From NCBI RefSeq assembly GCF_000964425.1, contig NZ_BANF01000010.1, forward strand, positions 62,001 through 126,000: a DNA stretch of 64,000 bases. Direction: 5' to 3'. Made by a program: the position numbers and the translations under genes. Positions 53,983 to 63,092 of the stretch are shown here, one piece after another. This DNA is from Komagataeibacter intermedius TF2. GTDB lineage: Bacteria; Pseudomonadota; Alphaproteobacteria; Acetobacterales; Acetobacteraceae. Numbering within the stretch: position 1 is the stretch's first letter; every line of letters begins with the position of its first letter. Under the pieces are notes generated by a model, which ran no database searches, had not been told where the DNA came from, and saw only the letters and a list, made by a program, of their open reading frames with translations.

Positions 53983-55203
53983 CTAGTGTTTCTTTTCCGC
54001 TTCGCCGCTGCGGGGCACCAGCACGATCATCTGTCCGGGCGACCGCAGGTTTCCAGCCGCCTGCGCCGCCTCCGGTCCCCAGCCCATATACAGGTCGGCA
54101 CGGTCCGGTCCCTTGATGTCGGTTCCCAGATCCTGTGCGAAATCCAGCCGCTGCCACGTTACGGGGTGCCCATCAACCGGCACCTGCGCCTGCACCCATA
54201 CCGGGCTTCCCAGCGGAATGAAATCCCGATCCACCGCCATGGACCGGCCCGGCGTCAGCGGCACGCCCAGCGCACCGGGCGCACCGGCCTGCGTATCGCC
54301 CGGGTCCAGTTCACGGAAAAAAACGTAATTCGGGTTCTGCTCCATCATGTCCATGGCTTTTTGCGGATTCGCTTCCAGCCAGTTCCTGATGGACGCCATG
54401 TTCACGTCATCGGGCTTCAGCAGCCCCTGCGCCACCATGACGCGGCCCAGCGGCACGTAAGGCTGACCATTCAGGCCGTCAAAGCCCAGACGGATCACCT
54501 TGTCATTGGGAAGACGCACCCGGCCCGCGCCCTGCAGCTGCAGGAAGAACAGGTCGACCGGGTCCGCCAGCCACAGCAGTTCAAGCTTCCTGTGGGCCAG
54601 CACGCCCTGGTCGATCTGCGCGCGGGTCCAGTAGGGCACGATCCGCCCATCCTCGCTGCGGCCCGTCACGACCTTGCCCTGCGCGTCACGCTCGCGCACC
54701 AGATCGGGCGGGCGGCGATAGACCGGGGTCTGGTAAATGCCGCCCCGACGCAGGGAACCACGGATTTCAGGTTCGTAATACCCGGTGAACAGCATGCCGT
54801 CCGCCCGCTTGCCCGCCGGCAGGCTGTAGGGCACGAACCACTGTTCAAAAAACGCCCGCGCGGCGGCACGGTCACCCGTGGGCACGGTACGTGCCGCATT
54901 GCATGCAGCCTGCCAGTCCCCCACCTGACGGCCGGGATGGCTGATGCCCTCGCCACCAAGGCTGCTGTCGGCCGGCAGGCTGGCAACCTTGTGACAGTCC
55001 TGCAGGAAAACCGGCAGCGCATCTTCCAGCGCATCATCCTGCCAGCCCGGCAGGCGATCGAAACTTATGGTATGGGCATGATGATGGGATTTATGGTGTT
55101 TCCCGCCGGCGGAAGGGGCGCCAAGATTGGGGCCTTCCCCGAAATGACATCCACACAGGGCAACAACGGCGCACAGCGGCGCGATACGCTTCATGACTTT
55201 CAT
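53983..55203 (-). CDS. mltA: Membrane-bound lytic murein transglycosylase A
   Basis: An outer-membrane lipoprotein that cleaves peptidoglycan to 1,6-anhydromuropeptides. The lipobox ends at CGC-HFGEG near residue 20. The MltA core has GYYEPEIRGS, the DLFFLQLQGAGRV segment and, in the 3D domain, DRADLYMGWG with the catalytic Asp. A His-rich stretch (KHHKSHHHAH) follows the lipidation site. The length is about 406 aa. Start choice among three nearby Met codons is uncertain. It lies 47 bases after tim44 in the secB-tim44-mltA-smr cluster. Confidence 0.93.
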   Translation of the reverse strand: MKVMKRIAPLCAVVALCGCHFGEGPNLGAPSAGGKHHKSHHHAHTISFDRLPGWQDDALEDALPVFLQDCHKVASLPADSSLGGEGISHPGRQVGDWQAACNAARTVPTGDRAAARAFFEQWFVPYSLPAGKRADGMLFTGYYEPEIRGSLRRGGIYQTPVYRRPPDLVRERDAQGKVVTGRSEDGRIVPYWTRAQIDQGVLAHRKLELLWLADPVDLFFLQLQGAGRVRLPNDKVIRLGFDGLNGQPYVPLGRVMVAQGLLKPDDVNMASIRNWLEANPQKAMDMMEQNPNYVFFRELDPGDTQAGAPGALGVPLTPGRSMAVDRDFIPLGSPVWVQAQVPVDGHPVTWQRLDFAQDLGTDIKGPDRADLYMGWGPEAAQAAGNLRSPGQMIVLVPRSGEAEKKH

Positions 55204-55250
55204 GCACACAGACTGATCATGGCTTTGTCAGGAAATTATGGCAATACGGC

Positions 55251-55937
55251 CTATGCGCTGCGGCTGGCCCCCAGACGCCACCCGGCCCCATCGGCACTGA
55301 CGCCCAGCAGGCGCTCGAACGTCCACAGGTCGGAAAACTCGGTCACGGCGTCCACGCCCGCCACGGGCTGGCCATTGCTGTCCACGGTCAGGCTGATCTG
55401 ATCGGATACGATACGCACCTCGATCCGGGCGACCGGGCTGGGGCCCGCCGTCTCATCGATATCGGCGCCAATGATGGCGATGTCGGTAATATCACGGATT
55501 TCACTGCGCAGGACTTCGCCCGCCTGCTGGCGGGACTGGATTGCGGCCTCGAACGCCGTGAATGTCGCAGCCGTCAGGCGCTGGCGCAGCACGTTCAGAT
55601 CCCCTGCCGCATACGCACCGACGATCTGACGGAAAGCGGCCTCCGTCCCCTTGGCGAATTCCTGCGGGGTGAAACCCGGCTGCAGGGCGGCGATGCGGGC
55701 CAGCACCTGCCCCACCCGGGTATCTGGCGTGGGAATGTCATATGTAATGGACGGCGGCGGAGGTTCGGGCTTCTGTTCCACGACATTCGCGACCATGGGC
55801 GGGGGAGCCATGGGGCGCGGCGCGGGTTCCGCGCCAACCCGACGGCCAAGAATGCTGCGCAGTCGCAGAACAAGGAATACAGCCACCAGCCCCAGAACAA
55901 TCAGATCCAGCGGAAAATGACCAAAAGAAAAATTCAT
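55251..55937 (-). CDS. Tim44/TimA-like domain protein
   Basis: An inner-membrane-anchored protein of 228 aa. It has an N-terminal helix (FPLDLIVLGLVAVFLVLRL), a Pro-rich linker (about 45-75) and a C-terminal Tim44-like domain (about 90-225) with VLARIAALQPGFTPQEFAKG and a FTAFEAAIQSRQ segment. Alphaproteobacterial relatives of the mitochondrial import component are thought to act in membrane protein handling. It is divergent from secB, as in the conserved cluster. Confidence 0.93.
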   Translation of the reverse strand: MNFSFGHFPLDLIVLGLVAVFLVLRLRSILGRRVGAEPAPRPMAPPPMVANVVEQKPEPPPPSITYDIPTPDTRVGQVLARIAALQPGFTPQEFAKGTEAAFRQIVGAYAAGDLNVLRQRLTAATFTAFEAAIQSRQQAGEVLRSEIRDITDIAIIGADIDETAGPSPVARIEVRIVSDQISLTVDSNGQPVAGVDAVTEFSDLWTFERLLGVSADGAGWRLGASRSA

Positions 55938-56138
55938 GCCGCGCGTCCATAACGACAGGCGGGTGGCCTGCCAAGATTACCCTTGGCACAACATAAGCAA
56001 CGGCCGGAGCCAGCACAATGCGCAAGGGCCGTTAAAATTCCGACAGCTGGTATGGCATCCCCCGCAGACCCATGCTACGGCCTGAGAATACGGTATTCAT
56101 TTCTTTTTTCCGCATATCTCTGGGGAATACAGACAAGC

Positions 56139-56660
56139 ATGTCCGACACGACTCAGCCGCCCACCCCTGAAAACGGCCAGAGCGCCCCCCCGGCGCTGCC
56201 GCTGGCGATCAATCTGCAGTATATCAAGGATCTTTCGTTTGAAGTGCCCGCCGGTGCGGAAATCTTCGCGACGCTGCGCACCAACCCGCAGATTTCGGTC
56301 AACATCGACGTGCAGGCCAACCGCCTGGAACAGGAACAGCCGGTTTTCGAAGTGGTCCTGACCGTAAAGGCCGAAGCCACCGAAGCCCCGCAGCAGGAAG
56401 GTGGCCCCGCCGGTCGCCCGGTGTTCATCGCCGAACTGTCCTATGCCGCGATCGCCACGCTGAACAACCCGCCCGCCGAACTGATCGAGCCGATCCTGCT
56501 GGTGGAAGTGCCGCGCCTGATCTTCCCGTATGTGCGCAATATCCTGAGTGAAGTCACGCGCGACGGCGGGTTCCCGCCCGTGGTGCTGCAGCCGATCGAC
56601 TTCGTGGCGCTGTGGCAGGCCAAGCGCAACTCGTTCGACCAGACGCCGGGCCACGCCTGA
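56139..56660 (+). CDS. secB: Protein-export chaperone SecB
   Basis: A cytosolic tetrameric chaperone that holds preproteins for SecA. It has 173 aa with the typical QYIKDLSFEVPAG, NAxRLEQ-like core and the C-terminal GGFPPVVLQPIDFVALW. The ATG at 56139 gives MSDTTQPPTP, an expected flexible N terminus; longer readings contain unrelated sequence. It ends with a clear terminator. Confidence 0.96.
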   Translation: MSDTTQPPTPENGQSAPPALPLAINLQYIKDLSFEVPAGAEIFATLRTNPQISVNIDVQANRLEQEQPVFEVVLTVKAEATEAPQQEGGPAGRPVFIAELSYAAIATLNNPPAELIEPILLVEVPRLIFPYVRNILSEVTRDGGFPPVVLQPIDFVALWQAKRNSFDQTPGHA

Positions 56661-56691
56661 TCCATACGGATCCACAGGTTACGGACGACAG

Positions 56692-56721
56692 GGCCGGGGG
56701 CACATGCTCCCGGCCTTTTTT
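56692..56721 (+). terminator. Intrinsic terminator of secB
   Basis: A 7-base stem (GGCCGGG / CCCGGCC) with a 10-base loop, running into T6, 31 bases after the secB stop. Confidence 0.9.
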
Positions 56722-56742
56722 CATGGCCGGGACATGTTGGCG

Positions 56743-57453
56743 TCAGTCCCCTCCGCCGGGCAGGCAGGCCAGCATGCAGTCCTGATCCGGTCGGGCGGCA
56801 ATGCGTATGCCACCCCAGCGCAGCCCCGCGCCAAGGACGGCGGCCACCCCATCGGACATGGCAATGGCCCCGACCCCCGCCAGTGCGGGCACAAGTGCTG
56901 CCGGCAGGGCGGCGACGAAGGCGTCCGCCGTGCGGCTGGAATAGAACATGACCGCCGCCACCTGTCCGGCGCGCAGGGCGGCAAGCGCATCGGGCGGCAG
57001 GCATGTCGCCGGGCGCACGGCATAAACGCAACGCCGCAACACCCGGTATCCCTGCCCGCGCAGGTCCGCCGCCATATCCTGTCCATATCCCTGCCCCACC
57101 GCCAGCAGCAGCCGGGCGGGGGGCTGCATGGCCGCGCGCAGCAGCGCCGTCAGGTCATCCGCCGTGCCGGATGCCGCAATGACATGGGCAAACCCCGTCG
57201 CACGGGCACGCCGCGCGGTGGCTGCCCCTACCACGTAACAGGGAATATGATGCAGATGCGGGTCGGTCAGGCTGCCCACGGCCTGCCCACTGGTCAGCAC
57301 GATGGCGTCGGGACGGAATGCGCCGATGGAAAGCGCGCGCTGGGTGACATGCAGCATGGGGGCGGCGATGGGATGCAGCCCCCGTTCCGCCACCGCCGCC
57401 AGTGTGGGGGCAAGCCCCGGCGGCGGTCGGGTCACGATCACCCCCCCGCCCAT
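56743..57453 (-). CDS. hemD: Uroporphyrinogen-III synthase
   Basis: Closes hydroxymethylbilane to uroporphyrinogen III with inversion of ring D. HemD sequences are poorly conserved; here VIVTRPPPG at the N terminus, the DAIVLTSGQAV segment and VMFYSSRTADAFV near residue 175 are recognisable. The length of 236 aa is normal. The start at 57453 follows the hemC stop by 19 bases, and this gene order supports the call. Confidence 0.88.
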   Translation of the reverse strand: MGGGVIVTRPPPGLAPTLAAVAERGLHPIAAPMLHVTQRALSIGAFRPDAIVLTSGQAVGSLTDPHLHHIPCYVVGAATARRARATGFAHVIAASGTADDLTALLRAAMQPPARLLLAVGQGYGQDMAADLRGQGYRVLRRCVYAVRPATCLPPDALAALRAGQVAAVMFYSSRTADAFVAALPAALVPALAGVGAIAMSDGVAAVLGAGLRWGGIRIAARPDQDCMLACLPGGGD

Positions 57454-57472
57454 GGCGGGGGATGAAGGCAGG

Positions 57473-58555
57473 TTACTTCTGTTCAACAAAAATGTCGGCG
57501 GGACTGTCGGCACGCAGGCTGCGGCCGAGGTCACGGCCCAGACGCGCCGCATCGGCGGGCGCGCCACTGATCGAGCGCCTGAGCAGGAAAGACCCGTCTT
57601 CACGCGCGACAAGGCCGGTCAGGTGCAGTTCCGGCGCGCCCCCCGCGACAACCGGGATCAGCCGGGCATACCCGCCGATGGGCGTGCGGCACGACCCGTC
57701 CAGTTCCGCCAGCAGCGCACGTTCCGCCGTAGCGACGGCGCGGGCTTCATAGTCCTCGATCGCGGACAGCAGTTCACGCAGTTCGACATCGCTTTCACGC
57801 ACCGTCACGCCGACAATGCCCTGCCCCGCCGCAGGCACCATGACCGTGGGATCAAGGATCACGTCGGCCCGGTCTTCCATGCCAAGGCGGCGCAGCCCGG
57901 CATAGGCCAGCAGCGTCGCGTCGCACTGCCGCGCCGCCAGCTTGTCCAGCCGCGTCTGCACATTGCCACGCAGCAGGCCGAATTTCAGGTCGGGCCGCAC
58001 ATGCAGCATCTGCGCCTGCCGCCGGACCGAGGCGCACCCCACCAGCGCCCCGTGCGGCAGGACCGCGTACGGATCCGCCGGATCAGGCTCCCCACAGCCG
58101 GGGCCGAGGATCAGCACGTCACGCGCATCCTCGCGCTTGAGGGTGCAGGCCAGCACCAGCCCCGGCGGCAGCGTGGTTTCAAGGTCCTTCAGGCTGTGGA
58201 CGGCGAAATCGATCCGGCCATCCAGCAGAGCTTCGTGAATTTCCTTGGCGAACAGGCCCTTGCCGCCAATATCCGCCAGCTTGCGGTTCAGCACCTGGTC
58301 GCCCGTGGTGCTGATCTGGTGTTCCTGGAATGCGCCCATGTCGCGCAGCACGGGGCAGAAACGGGTCAGCACCGTCAGGAACGCCCGTGTCTGCACCAGC
58401 GCCAGCGGGGAAGCGCGCGTGCCCACCTTCAGCGGCAGTTGCCGGCGGTGGGGTTCGGCATGTGTGGCTTCCTTTCGCTGGCGTGCAGCGGCCTCGGCCG
58501 CGACTTTCTGTAGCGCGGACGACGGAAACGGGGCTGATGGCTTTGCGGACTCCAT
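57473..58555 (-). CDS. hemC: Porphobilinogen deaminase (hydroxymethylbilane synthase)
   Basis: Polymerises four porphobilinogens on a dipyrromethane cofactor. VGTRASPLALVQT marks the real N terminus of the fold at about residue 44; the cofactor-binding Cys is in LDGSCRTPIGG near residue 288. At 360 aa it is about 45 residues longer than usual because of an N-terminal Ala-rich extension; a later start is possible. It is the first gene of a hemC-hemD unit, divergent from tsaD. Confidence 0.96.
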   Translation of the reverse strand: MESAKPSAPFPSSALQKVAAEAAARQRKEATHAEPHRRQLPLKVGTRASPLALVQTRAFLTVLTRFCPVLRDMGAFQEHQISTTGDQVLNRKLADIGGKGLFAKEIHEALLDGRIDFAVHSLKDLETTLPPGLVLACTLKREDARDVLILGPGCGEPDPADPYAVLPHGALVGCASVRRQAQMLHVRPDLKFGLLRGNVQTRLDKLAARQCDATLLAYAGLRRLGMEDRADVILDPTVMVPAAGQGIVGVTVRESDVELRELLSAIEDYEARAVATAERALLAELDGSCRTPIGGYARLIPVVAGGAPELHLTGLVAREDGSFLLRRSISGAPADAARLGRDLGRSLRADSPADIFVEQK

Positions 58556-58626
58556 ATCGCGTGTCTATTACCGCACCGCGATAAAGGAAAGATGACATTC
58601 GGCACATCCGGATTGTAAATTACGCC

Positions 58627-59742
58627 ATGCCCCATACCGAACCGACATGCCCCGATCTGCCAACTCCCGTTATGGCCATTGAATCTTCGTGCGATGACAC
58701 GGCCTGCGCCATCGTGTCGACAGATGGCAGGATCCTGGCAGAAGCGACATTATCGCAATCCGGCCATGTGCCATTCGGCGGGGTCGTGCCCGAAATCGCC
58801 GCCCGCGCCCACCTTGGCGCGCTGCCCGCGCTGGTGCGCGACACGCTGCGCACAGCCGGCATGCAGCCGCATGAACTGGGTGCGGTTGCCGCAAGCTGTG
58901 GTCCGGGGCTGATTGGCGGGCTGATCGTGGGCGCCGACATGGGCAAGGGCATGGCCATTGCGCTGGACCGGCCCTTCATTGCCGTAAACCATATCGAAGC
59001 CCACGCCCTGACCGCGCGCCTGCCCGGTGTGGCGGCCAACGGCGCGCCGTTTCCCTATCTCCTGCTGCTGGTATCGGGCGGACACTGCCAGTGCATCGCG
59101 GTGGAAGGGGTCGGTCATTACCGCAGGCTGGGCGGCACGATTGACGACGCGGCGGGCGAAGCATTCGACAAGGTGGCCAAGATGCTTGGCCTTGGCTGGC
59201 CCGGCGGGCCCGCGGTCGAACGTCTGGCGCGTGAGGGTGACCCGCACGCCGTACCCCTGCCGCGGCCGCTCATGGGACGGGCGGGGTGTGATTTTTCCTT
59301 CTCGGGGCTGAAGACCGCCGTGGCGCAGAAACTGCCAGCCGAGGTCCGCACCGCCCTGCCGCGCCAGCAGGCCGCCGATATCGCCGCCAGCTTCCAGCAG
59401 GCCGTAAGCGATATCATGATCGACCGCCTTGGCCATGCGCTGGACATGATGGAACGCCCCACCACGCTGGTCGTGGCGGGCGGGGTGGCCGCCAATGGCG
59501 TCCTGCGCGCGCGGTTGCACGAATTCGCCACCGCGCACGACCTGCCTTTCGCCGCCCCGCCGCTGCGGCTGTGCACCGATAACGCGGTGATGGTGGCATG
59601 GGCCGCAATCGAGACCATGCGCGCGCGCGCAGCCCTTGGCCTGCCCGTTCCCAATGACATTGCCATGCGCCCGCGCCCGCGCTGGCCGCTGTCGGACATG
59701 GCGCAGCGCATGACGGCCGATACGGACGGGGCCGCCGCCTGA
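58627..59742 (+). CDS. tsaD: tRNA N6-adenosine threonylcarbamoyltransferase
   Basis: Transfers threonylcarbamoyl to A37 of ANN-decoding tRNAs, with TsaB and TsaE. The metal-binding HIEAH motif is near residues 121-125. AIESSCDDT at the N terminus and GGVAANGVLR near residue 285 are conserved. The length of 371 aa is normal. It precedes gpsA, a pairing common in alphaproteobacteria. Confidence 0.97.
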   Translation: MPHTEPTCPDLPTPVMAIESSCDDTACAIVSTDGRILAEATLSQSGHVPFGGVVPEIAARAHLGALPALVRDTLRTAGMQPHELGAVAASCGPGLIGGLIVGADMGKGMAIALDRPFIAVNHIEAHALTARLPGVAANGAPFPYLLLLVSGGHCQCIAVEGVGHYRRLGGTIDDAAGEAFDKVAKMLGLGWPGGPAVERLAREGDPHAVPLPRPLMGRAGCDFSFSGLKTAVAQKLPAEVRTALPRQQAADIAASFQQAVSDIMIDRLGHALDMMERPTTLVVAGGVAANGVLRARLHEFATAHDLPFAAPPLRLCTDNAVMVAWAAIETMRARAALGLPVPNDIAMRPRPRWPLSDMAQRMTADTDGAAA

Positions 59743-59869
59743 TCCCCTGCCCTGTCCCGGGCAGGCATGCGGGCTTCCCGCCTTGCATGGCAACCGTAAC
59801 AGGCGCATTGCGGTTACAGGGACCAACAGAATGCCGGTTACGGCACATGTATCGTCAGGAAACGAACGG

Positions 59870-60841
59870 ATGACCCATTCCGCACGGATTGCCGTGATCG
59901 GCGCAGGCGCATGGGGGACGGCGCTCGCGTTGCAGGCCGCGCGCGCGGGGGCTGAAGTCAGCCTGTGGGCGCGTACTCCCGCCACCATGTCCGCAGGCCG
60001 TGTCATGCCCCGCCTGCCCGGCCATGCGCTGCCGCCCCGCATTACCGTAAGTGATGTCATGCCCCGGCAGGCCGACCTGATCCTGCTGGCCTGCCCCATG
60101 CAGCACCTGCGCACCATTGCCCGAAGCGTGCCGCCCTGCGCGCCGCTGATCGCGTGCTGCAAGGGCGTTGAGGAAGCAACCGGCCTGCTGCCCCTTCAGG
60201 TCCTGGGGGAGATGTTCCCCCACAGCGTGCTGGGCGTGCTGTCCGGCCCCAATTTCGCGCATGAAGTCGCGGCCGGCCTGCCCGCCGCCGCCGTGCTGGC
60301 CAGCGCGGACCGCACGCAGGCCCGCAGGCTGGCGGACCTGCTGACCACGCCAACCTTCCGGCTGTATGCCAGCGATGACCCGACGGGCGTGCAGGTAGGC
60401 GGGGCGGCCAAGAACGTGGTGGCCATCGCCGCAGGCGCCACGATCGGCGCGAAGCTGGGGGAAAATGCCCGCGCGGCCCTGATCACCCGCAGCATTGCCG
60501 AGCTGTCGCGCCTGTCGCACGCGCTGGGCGGACGGCCCGAGACACTGTCGGGCCTTGCGGGAATCGGGGATCTGCTGCTGACCTGCACGGGGGCGGCGTC
60601 GCGCAATTACCGTCTTGGCCTGGCGATTGGCCAGGGGACACCCGCGCAGCAGGCGGCGGACGCGCTGGAAGGTGTGGCCGAAGGCCGGGCGACAGCGCCC
60701 GCGCTGCTGCTGCTTGCGCGTCAGCATGGCGTCAGCACGCCGGTCATCGCCACCGTCGCCAGCCTGCTGGCGGGCACGATCGACATGGAGGACGCCAGCC
60801 AGCTGCTGCTGTCGCGTCCGGTCGGACATGAATTCGCCTGA
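59870..60841 (+). CDS. gpsA: Glycerol-3-phosphate dehydrogenase [NAD(P)+]
   Basis: Makes sn-glycerol 3-phosphate from dihydroxyacetone phosphate for phospholipid synthesis. The dinucleotide motif GAGAWGTALA is at residues 10-19; CKGVEEATG and GPNFAHEV are conserved, and the catalytic Lys is in GAAKNVVAIAAG. The length of 323 aa is normal. The ATG at 59870 has AGGAAACG upstream; an earlier frame start adds 29 unconserved residues. Confidence 0.96.
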   Translation: MTHSARIAVIGAGAWGTALALQAARAGAEVSLWARTPATMSAGRVMPRLPGHALPPRITVSDVMPRQADLILLACPMQHLRTIARSVPPCAPLIACCKGVEEATGLLPLQVLGEMFPHSVLGVLSGPNFAHEVAAGLPAAAVLASADRTQARRLADLLTTPTFRLYASDDPTGVQVGGAAKNVVAIAAGATIGAKLGENARAALITRSIAELSRLSHALGGRPETLSGLAGIGDLLLTCTGAASRNYRLGLAIGQGTPAQQAADALEGVAEGRATAPALLLLARQHGVSTPVIATVASLLAGTIDMEDASQLLLSRPVGHEFA

Positions 60842-60947
60842 ATGGACACCCACGTCACATTCCACATTTGCAAACAGGCGGCTTGACCCCCGCCATGCGA
60901 CCCGGCAATCCGGTTACTCCGGCGCGCTTACGAAACCGAGCATTTCA

Positions 60948-61433
60948 ATGACCACGATCTATGACTTTGTCCTGCCTGCCCTGAACGGCCCCGACATTGA
61001 CCTGTCAAAACTGCGGGGCAAGCCGATCCTGATCGCCAACACGGCATCCAAATGCGGTTTCACGCCGCAATATGAAGGATTGCAGAGCCTGTGGACCACA
61101 TGGCGCAGCCATGACCTGATGGTGATTGGCGTGCCGTCCAGCGACTTCGGCAACCAGGAACCGGGCACGCCCGACCAGATCGCCACCTTCTGCCAGCGCA
61201 ACTACAATGTCACCTTCCCCCTGACCGCCAAGAGTCACGTCAGGGGGGCGCAGGCGATTCCGCTGTTCCGCTGGCTGGCGCGTGAAGGCGGGTTCCTGTC
61301 GCTGCCACGGTGGAATTTCTACAAATACCTGATCGGGCGCGATGGTCAGCTGACCAACTGGTTCACCTGCGTCACGTCGCCAGAATCGCGCCGCGTGCGC
61401 ATGGCGGTCGAACGGGCGGTGATGGATCACTGA
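60948..61433 (+). CDS. Glutathione peroxidase family thiol peroxidase
   Basis: A thioredoxin-fold peroxidase of 161 aa. The peroxidatic Cys is C36 in NTASKCGFTPQY; Q70 in the GNQEPG motif and the Trp-Asn pair in RWNFYKYL complete the active-site tetrad. Such bacterial enzymes usually use thioredoxin rather than glutathione. No Sec signal, so cytosolic. It lies 106 bases after gpsA and 36 before murJ. Confidence 0.94.
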   Translation: MTTIYDFVLPALNGPDIDLSKLRGKPILIANTASKCGFTPQYEGLQSLWTTWRSHDLMVIGVPSSDFGNQEPGTPDQIATFCQRNYNVTFPLTAKSHVRGAQAIPLFRWLAREGGFLSLPRWNFYKYLIGRDGQLTNWFTCVTSPESRRVRMAVERAVMDH

Positions 61434-61469
61434 TGTCGCCATCATGTCCGCGCGCGTCATGCTGACCCG

Positions 61470-63032
61470 ATGCTGAAGGGGTTCCTGACCGTCAGCGGCT
61501 GGACCATGATCAGCCGCGTGCTGGGGCTGGTGCGCGACCAGCTGCTGGCCGCCCTGCTGGGCACGGGGGCAGCGCAGGACGCGTACCAGATCGCCTTCCG
61601 CCTGCCCAACATGTTCCGCCGGCTGTTTGGCGAGGGCGCGCTGAACGCCGCCTTCGTGCCGCTGTTCTCCTCCCTGCTGGAACGCGAGGGCAGGAATACC
61701 GCGCAGCGATTCGCCAGCGAGACGATGAGCGTCCTGCTGTCGTGGCTGCTTGTGCTGACGGTGCTGGGGGAAATCTTCATGCCCGGCGTGCTGCGCCTGA
61801 TCGCACCGGGGTTCACGCATGGCGACCTGCGGGACTCGCTGGCCATATCGCTCAGCCGCGTCACGTTCCCCTACCTGCTGATGATCTGCGGGGCTGCGCT
61901 GGTTTCGGGCGTGCTGAACGGCATGCACCATTTTGGCGTGGCGGCGGCAGCCTATGTCAGCTTCAACGTCATCGGCATTGCCGCCATCCTTGTCCTTCCC
62001 CCGTTCACGGGTGATGTCGCGCACGCCGCCGCATGGGGGGTCACCGCATCGGGCGTGGTGCAGTTCGGCATCCTGCTGTACGCCGCCCGCCATGCGGGCA
62101 TGCGCCTGCGCCTCATGACGCCGCGCCTTACGCCGCGCATCCGCACGCTGCTGGCGCGCATGGGCGTGGGGCTGGTGGGCAGCGGGATCACGCAGATCAA
62201 CTTCCTGGTCGATACCATCATCGCCACCCTGCTGCCCGCGGGCAGCGTATCGCTCATGTATTTTGCCGACCGGGTGAACCAGCTGCCGCTGGGGGTTCTG
62301 GGGGCGGCGGCGGGCACCACGCTGCTGCCCGTGCTGACGCGGCATCTGGCGGCGGGCGAGGTAAAGGCGGCCCACCACACCCAGAACCGCGCCATTTCCT
62401 ACGCGCTGATCCTGACGCTGCCGGCTGCGGCGGGGCTACTGGTTATCGCGGCCCCGGTCATGATGGCGCTGTTCGGGCATGGGCATTTTTCCGCGCATGA
62501 CGCGGTGCTGTCCGCGCAGTCGCTGCGGGCCTACGCGCTGGGGCTGCCGGCCTTCGTGCTGGTCAAGGTTCTCTCGCCGGGGTTCTTCGCACGCGGGGAT
62601 ACGCGCACGCCGGTGCTGGTGGGCATGGGCACGCTGGCGCTGAACTTCATCCTGAACATAAGCTTCATGCACTGGCTGGCCCATATCGGCCCGCCACTGG
62701 CCAGCAGCCTTGCAGCCATGGTCAATGCGGGCGTGCTGGCGTTCGTGCTGCGGCGACGCGGCGCGCTGGTTCCCGACCCGGCCCTTGTGCGGCAGCTGAT
62801 GGGCATGATGGTGTGCGCAGGCGTCATGGCGACGGGTCTGGTCGTGCTGGGCCATACCCCGCTGGGCCACGCGATGGAGGCCGGGCCGATCATGCGGATC
62901 GTGGATGTCGGGGCGCTGGTGACACTGGGCGTTGGCATCTACCTGCTGGCGCTGCAGCTGCTTGGGGTGGCGGACATGCGCCAGGCCATGGACGCAATCA
63001 ATCGCCGCCTGCGCCGCGGGCGCAGGGCATAG
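61470..63032 (+). CDS. murJ: Lipid II flippase MurJ
   Basis: An essential inner-membrane flippase for peptidoglycan precursor lipid II. It has about 14 membrane segments in 520 aa. The N-terminal SRVLGLVRDQLLAALLG and FRLPNMFRRLFGEGALNAAFVP stretch is the family signature with its functional Arg residues. The C terminus is basic (NRRLRRGRR). It is 60 bases before mutS in the same direction. Confidence 0.97.
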   Translation: MLKGFLTVSGWTMISRVLGLVRDQLLAALLGTGAAQDAYQIAFRLPNMFRRLFGEGALNAAFVPLFSSLLEREGRNTAQRFASETMSVLLSWLLVLTVLGEIFMPGVLRLIAPGFTHGDLRDSLAISLSRVTFPYLLMICGAALVSGVLNGMHHFGVAAAAYVSFNVIGIAAILVLPPFTGDVAHAAAWGVTASGVVQFGILLYAARHAGMRLRLMTPRLTPRIRTLLARMGVGLVGSGITQINFLVDTIIATLLPAGSVSLMYFADRVNQLPLGVLGAAAGTTLLPVLTRHLAAGEVKAAHHTQNRAISYALILTLPAAAGLLVIAAPVMMALFGHGHFSAHDAVLSAQSLRAYALGLPAFVLVKVLSPGFFARGDTRTPVLVGMGTLALNFILNISFMHWLAHIGPPLASSLAAMVNAGVLAFVLRRRGALVPDPALVRQLMGMMVCAGVMATGLVVLGHTPLGHAMEAGPIMRIVDVGALVTLGVGIYLLALQLLGVADMRQAMDAINRRLRRGRRA

Positions 63033-63092
63033 GGAACAGGAACCATGAAATCCGCACTGGCGAATCCCCTACCCCACCGCTAGACACCGGAC

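Noticed and set aside
60615-60947. Upstream in-frame extension of the glutathione peroxidase gene into gpsA
   Set aside because: The extension is gpsA read in another frame; the peroxidase fold begins at MTTIYDFVLP (60948).
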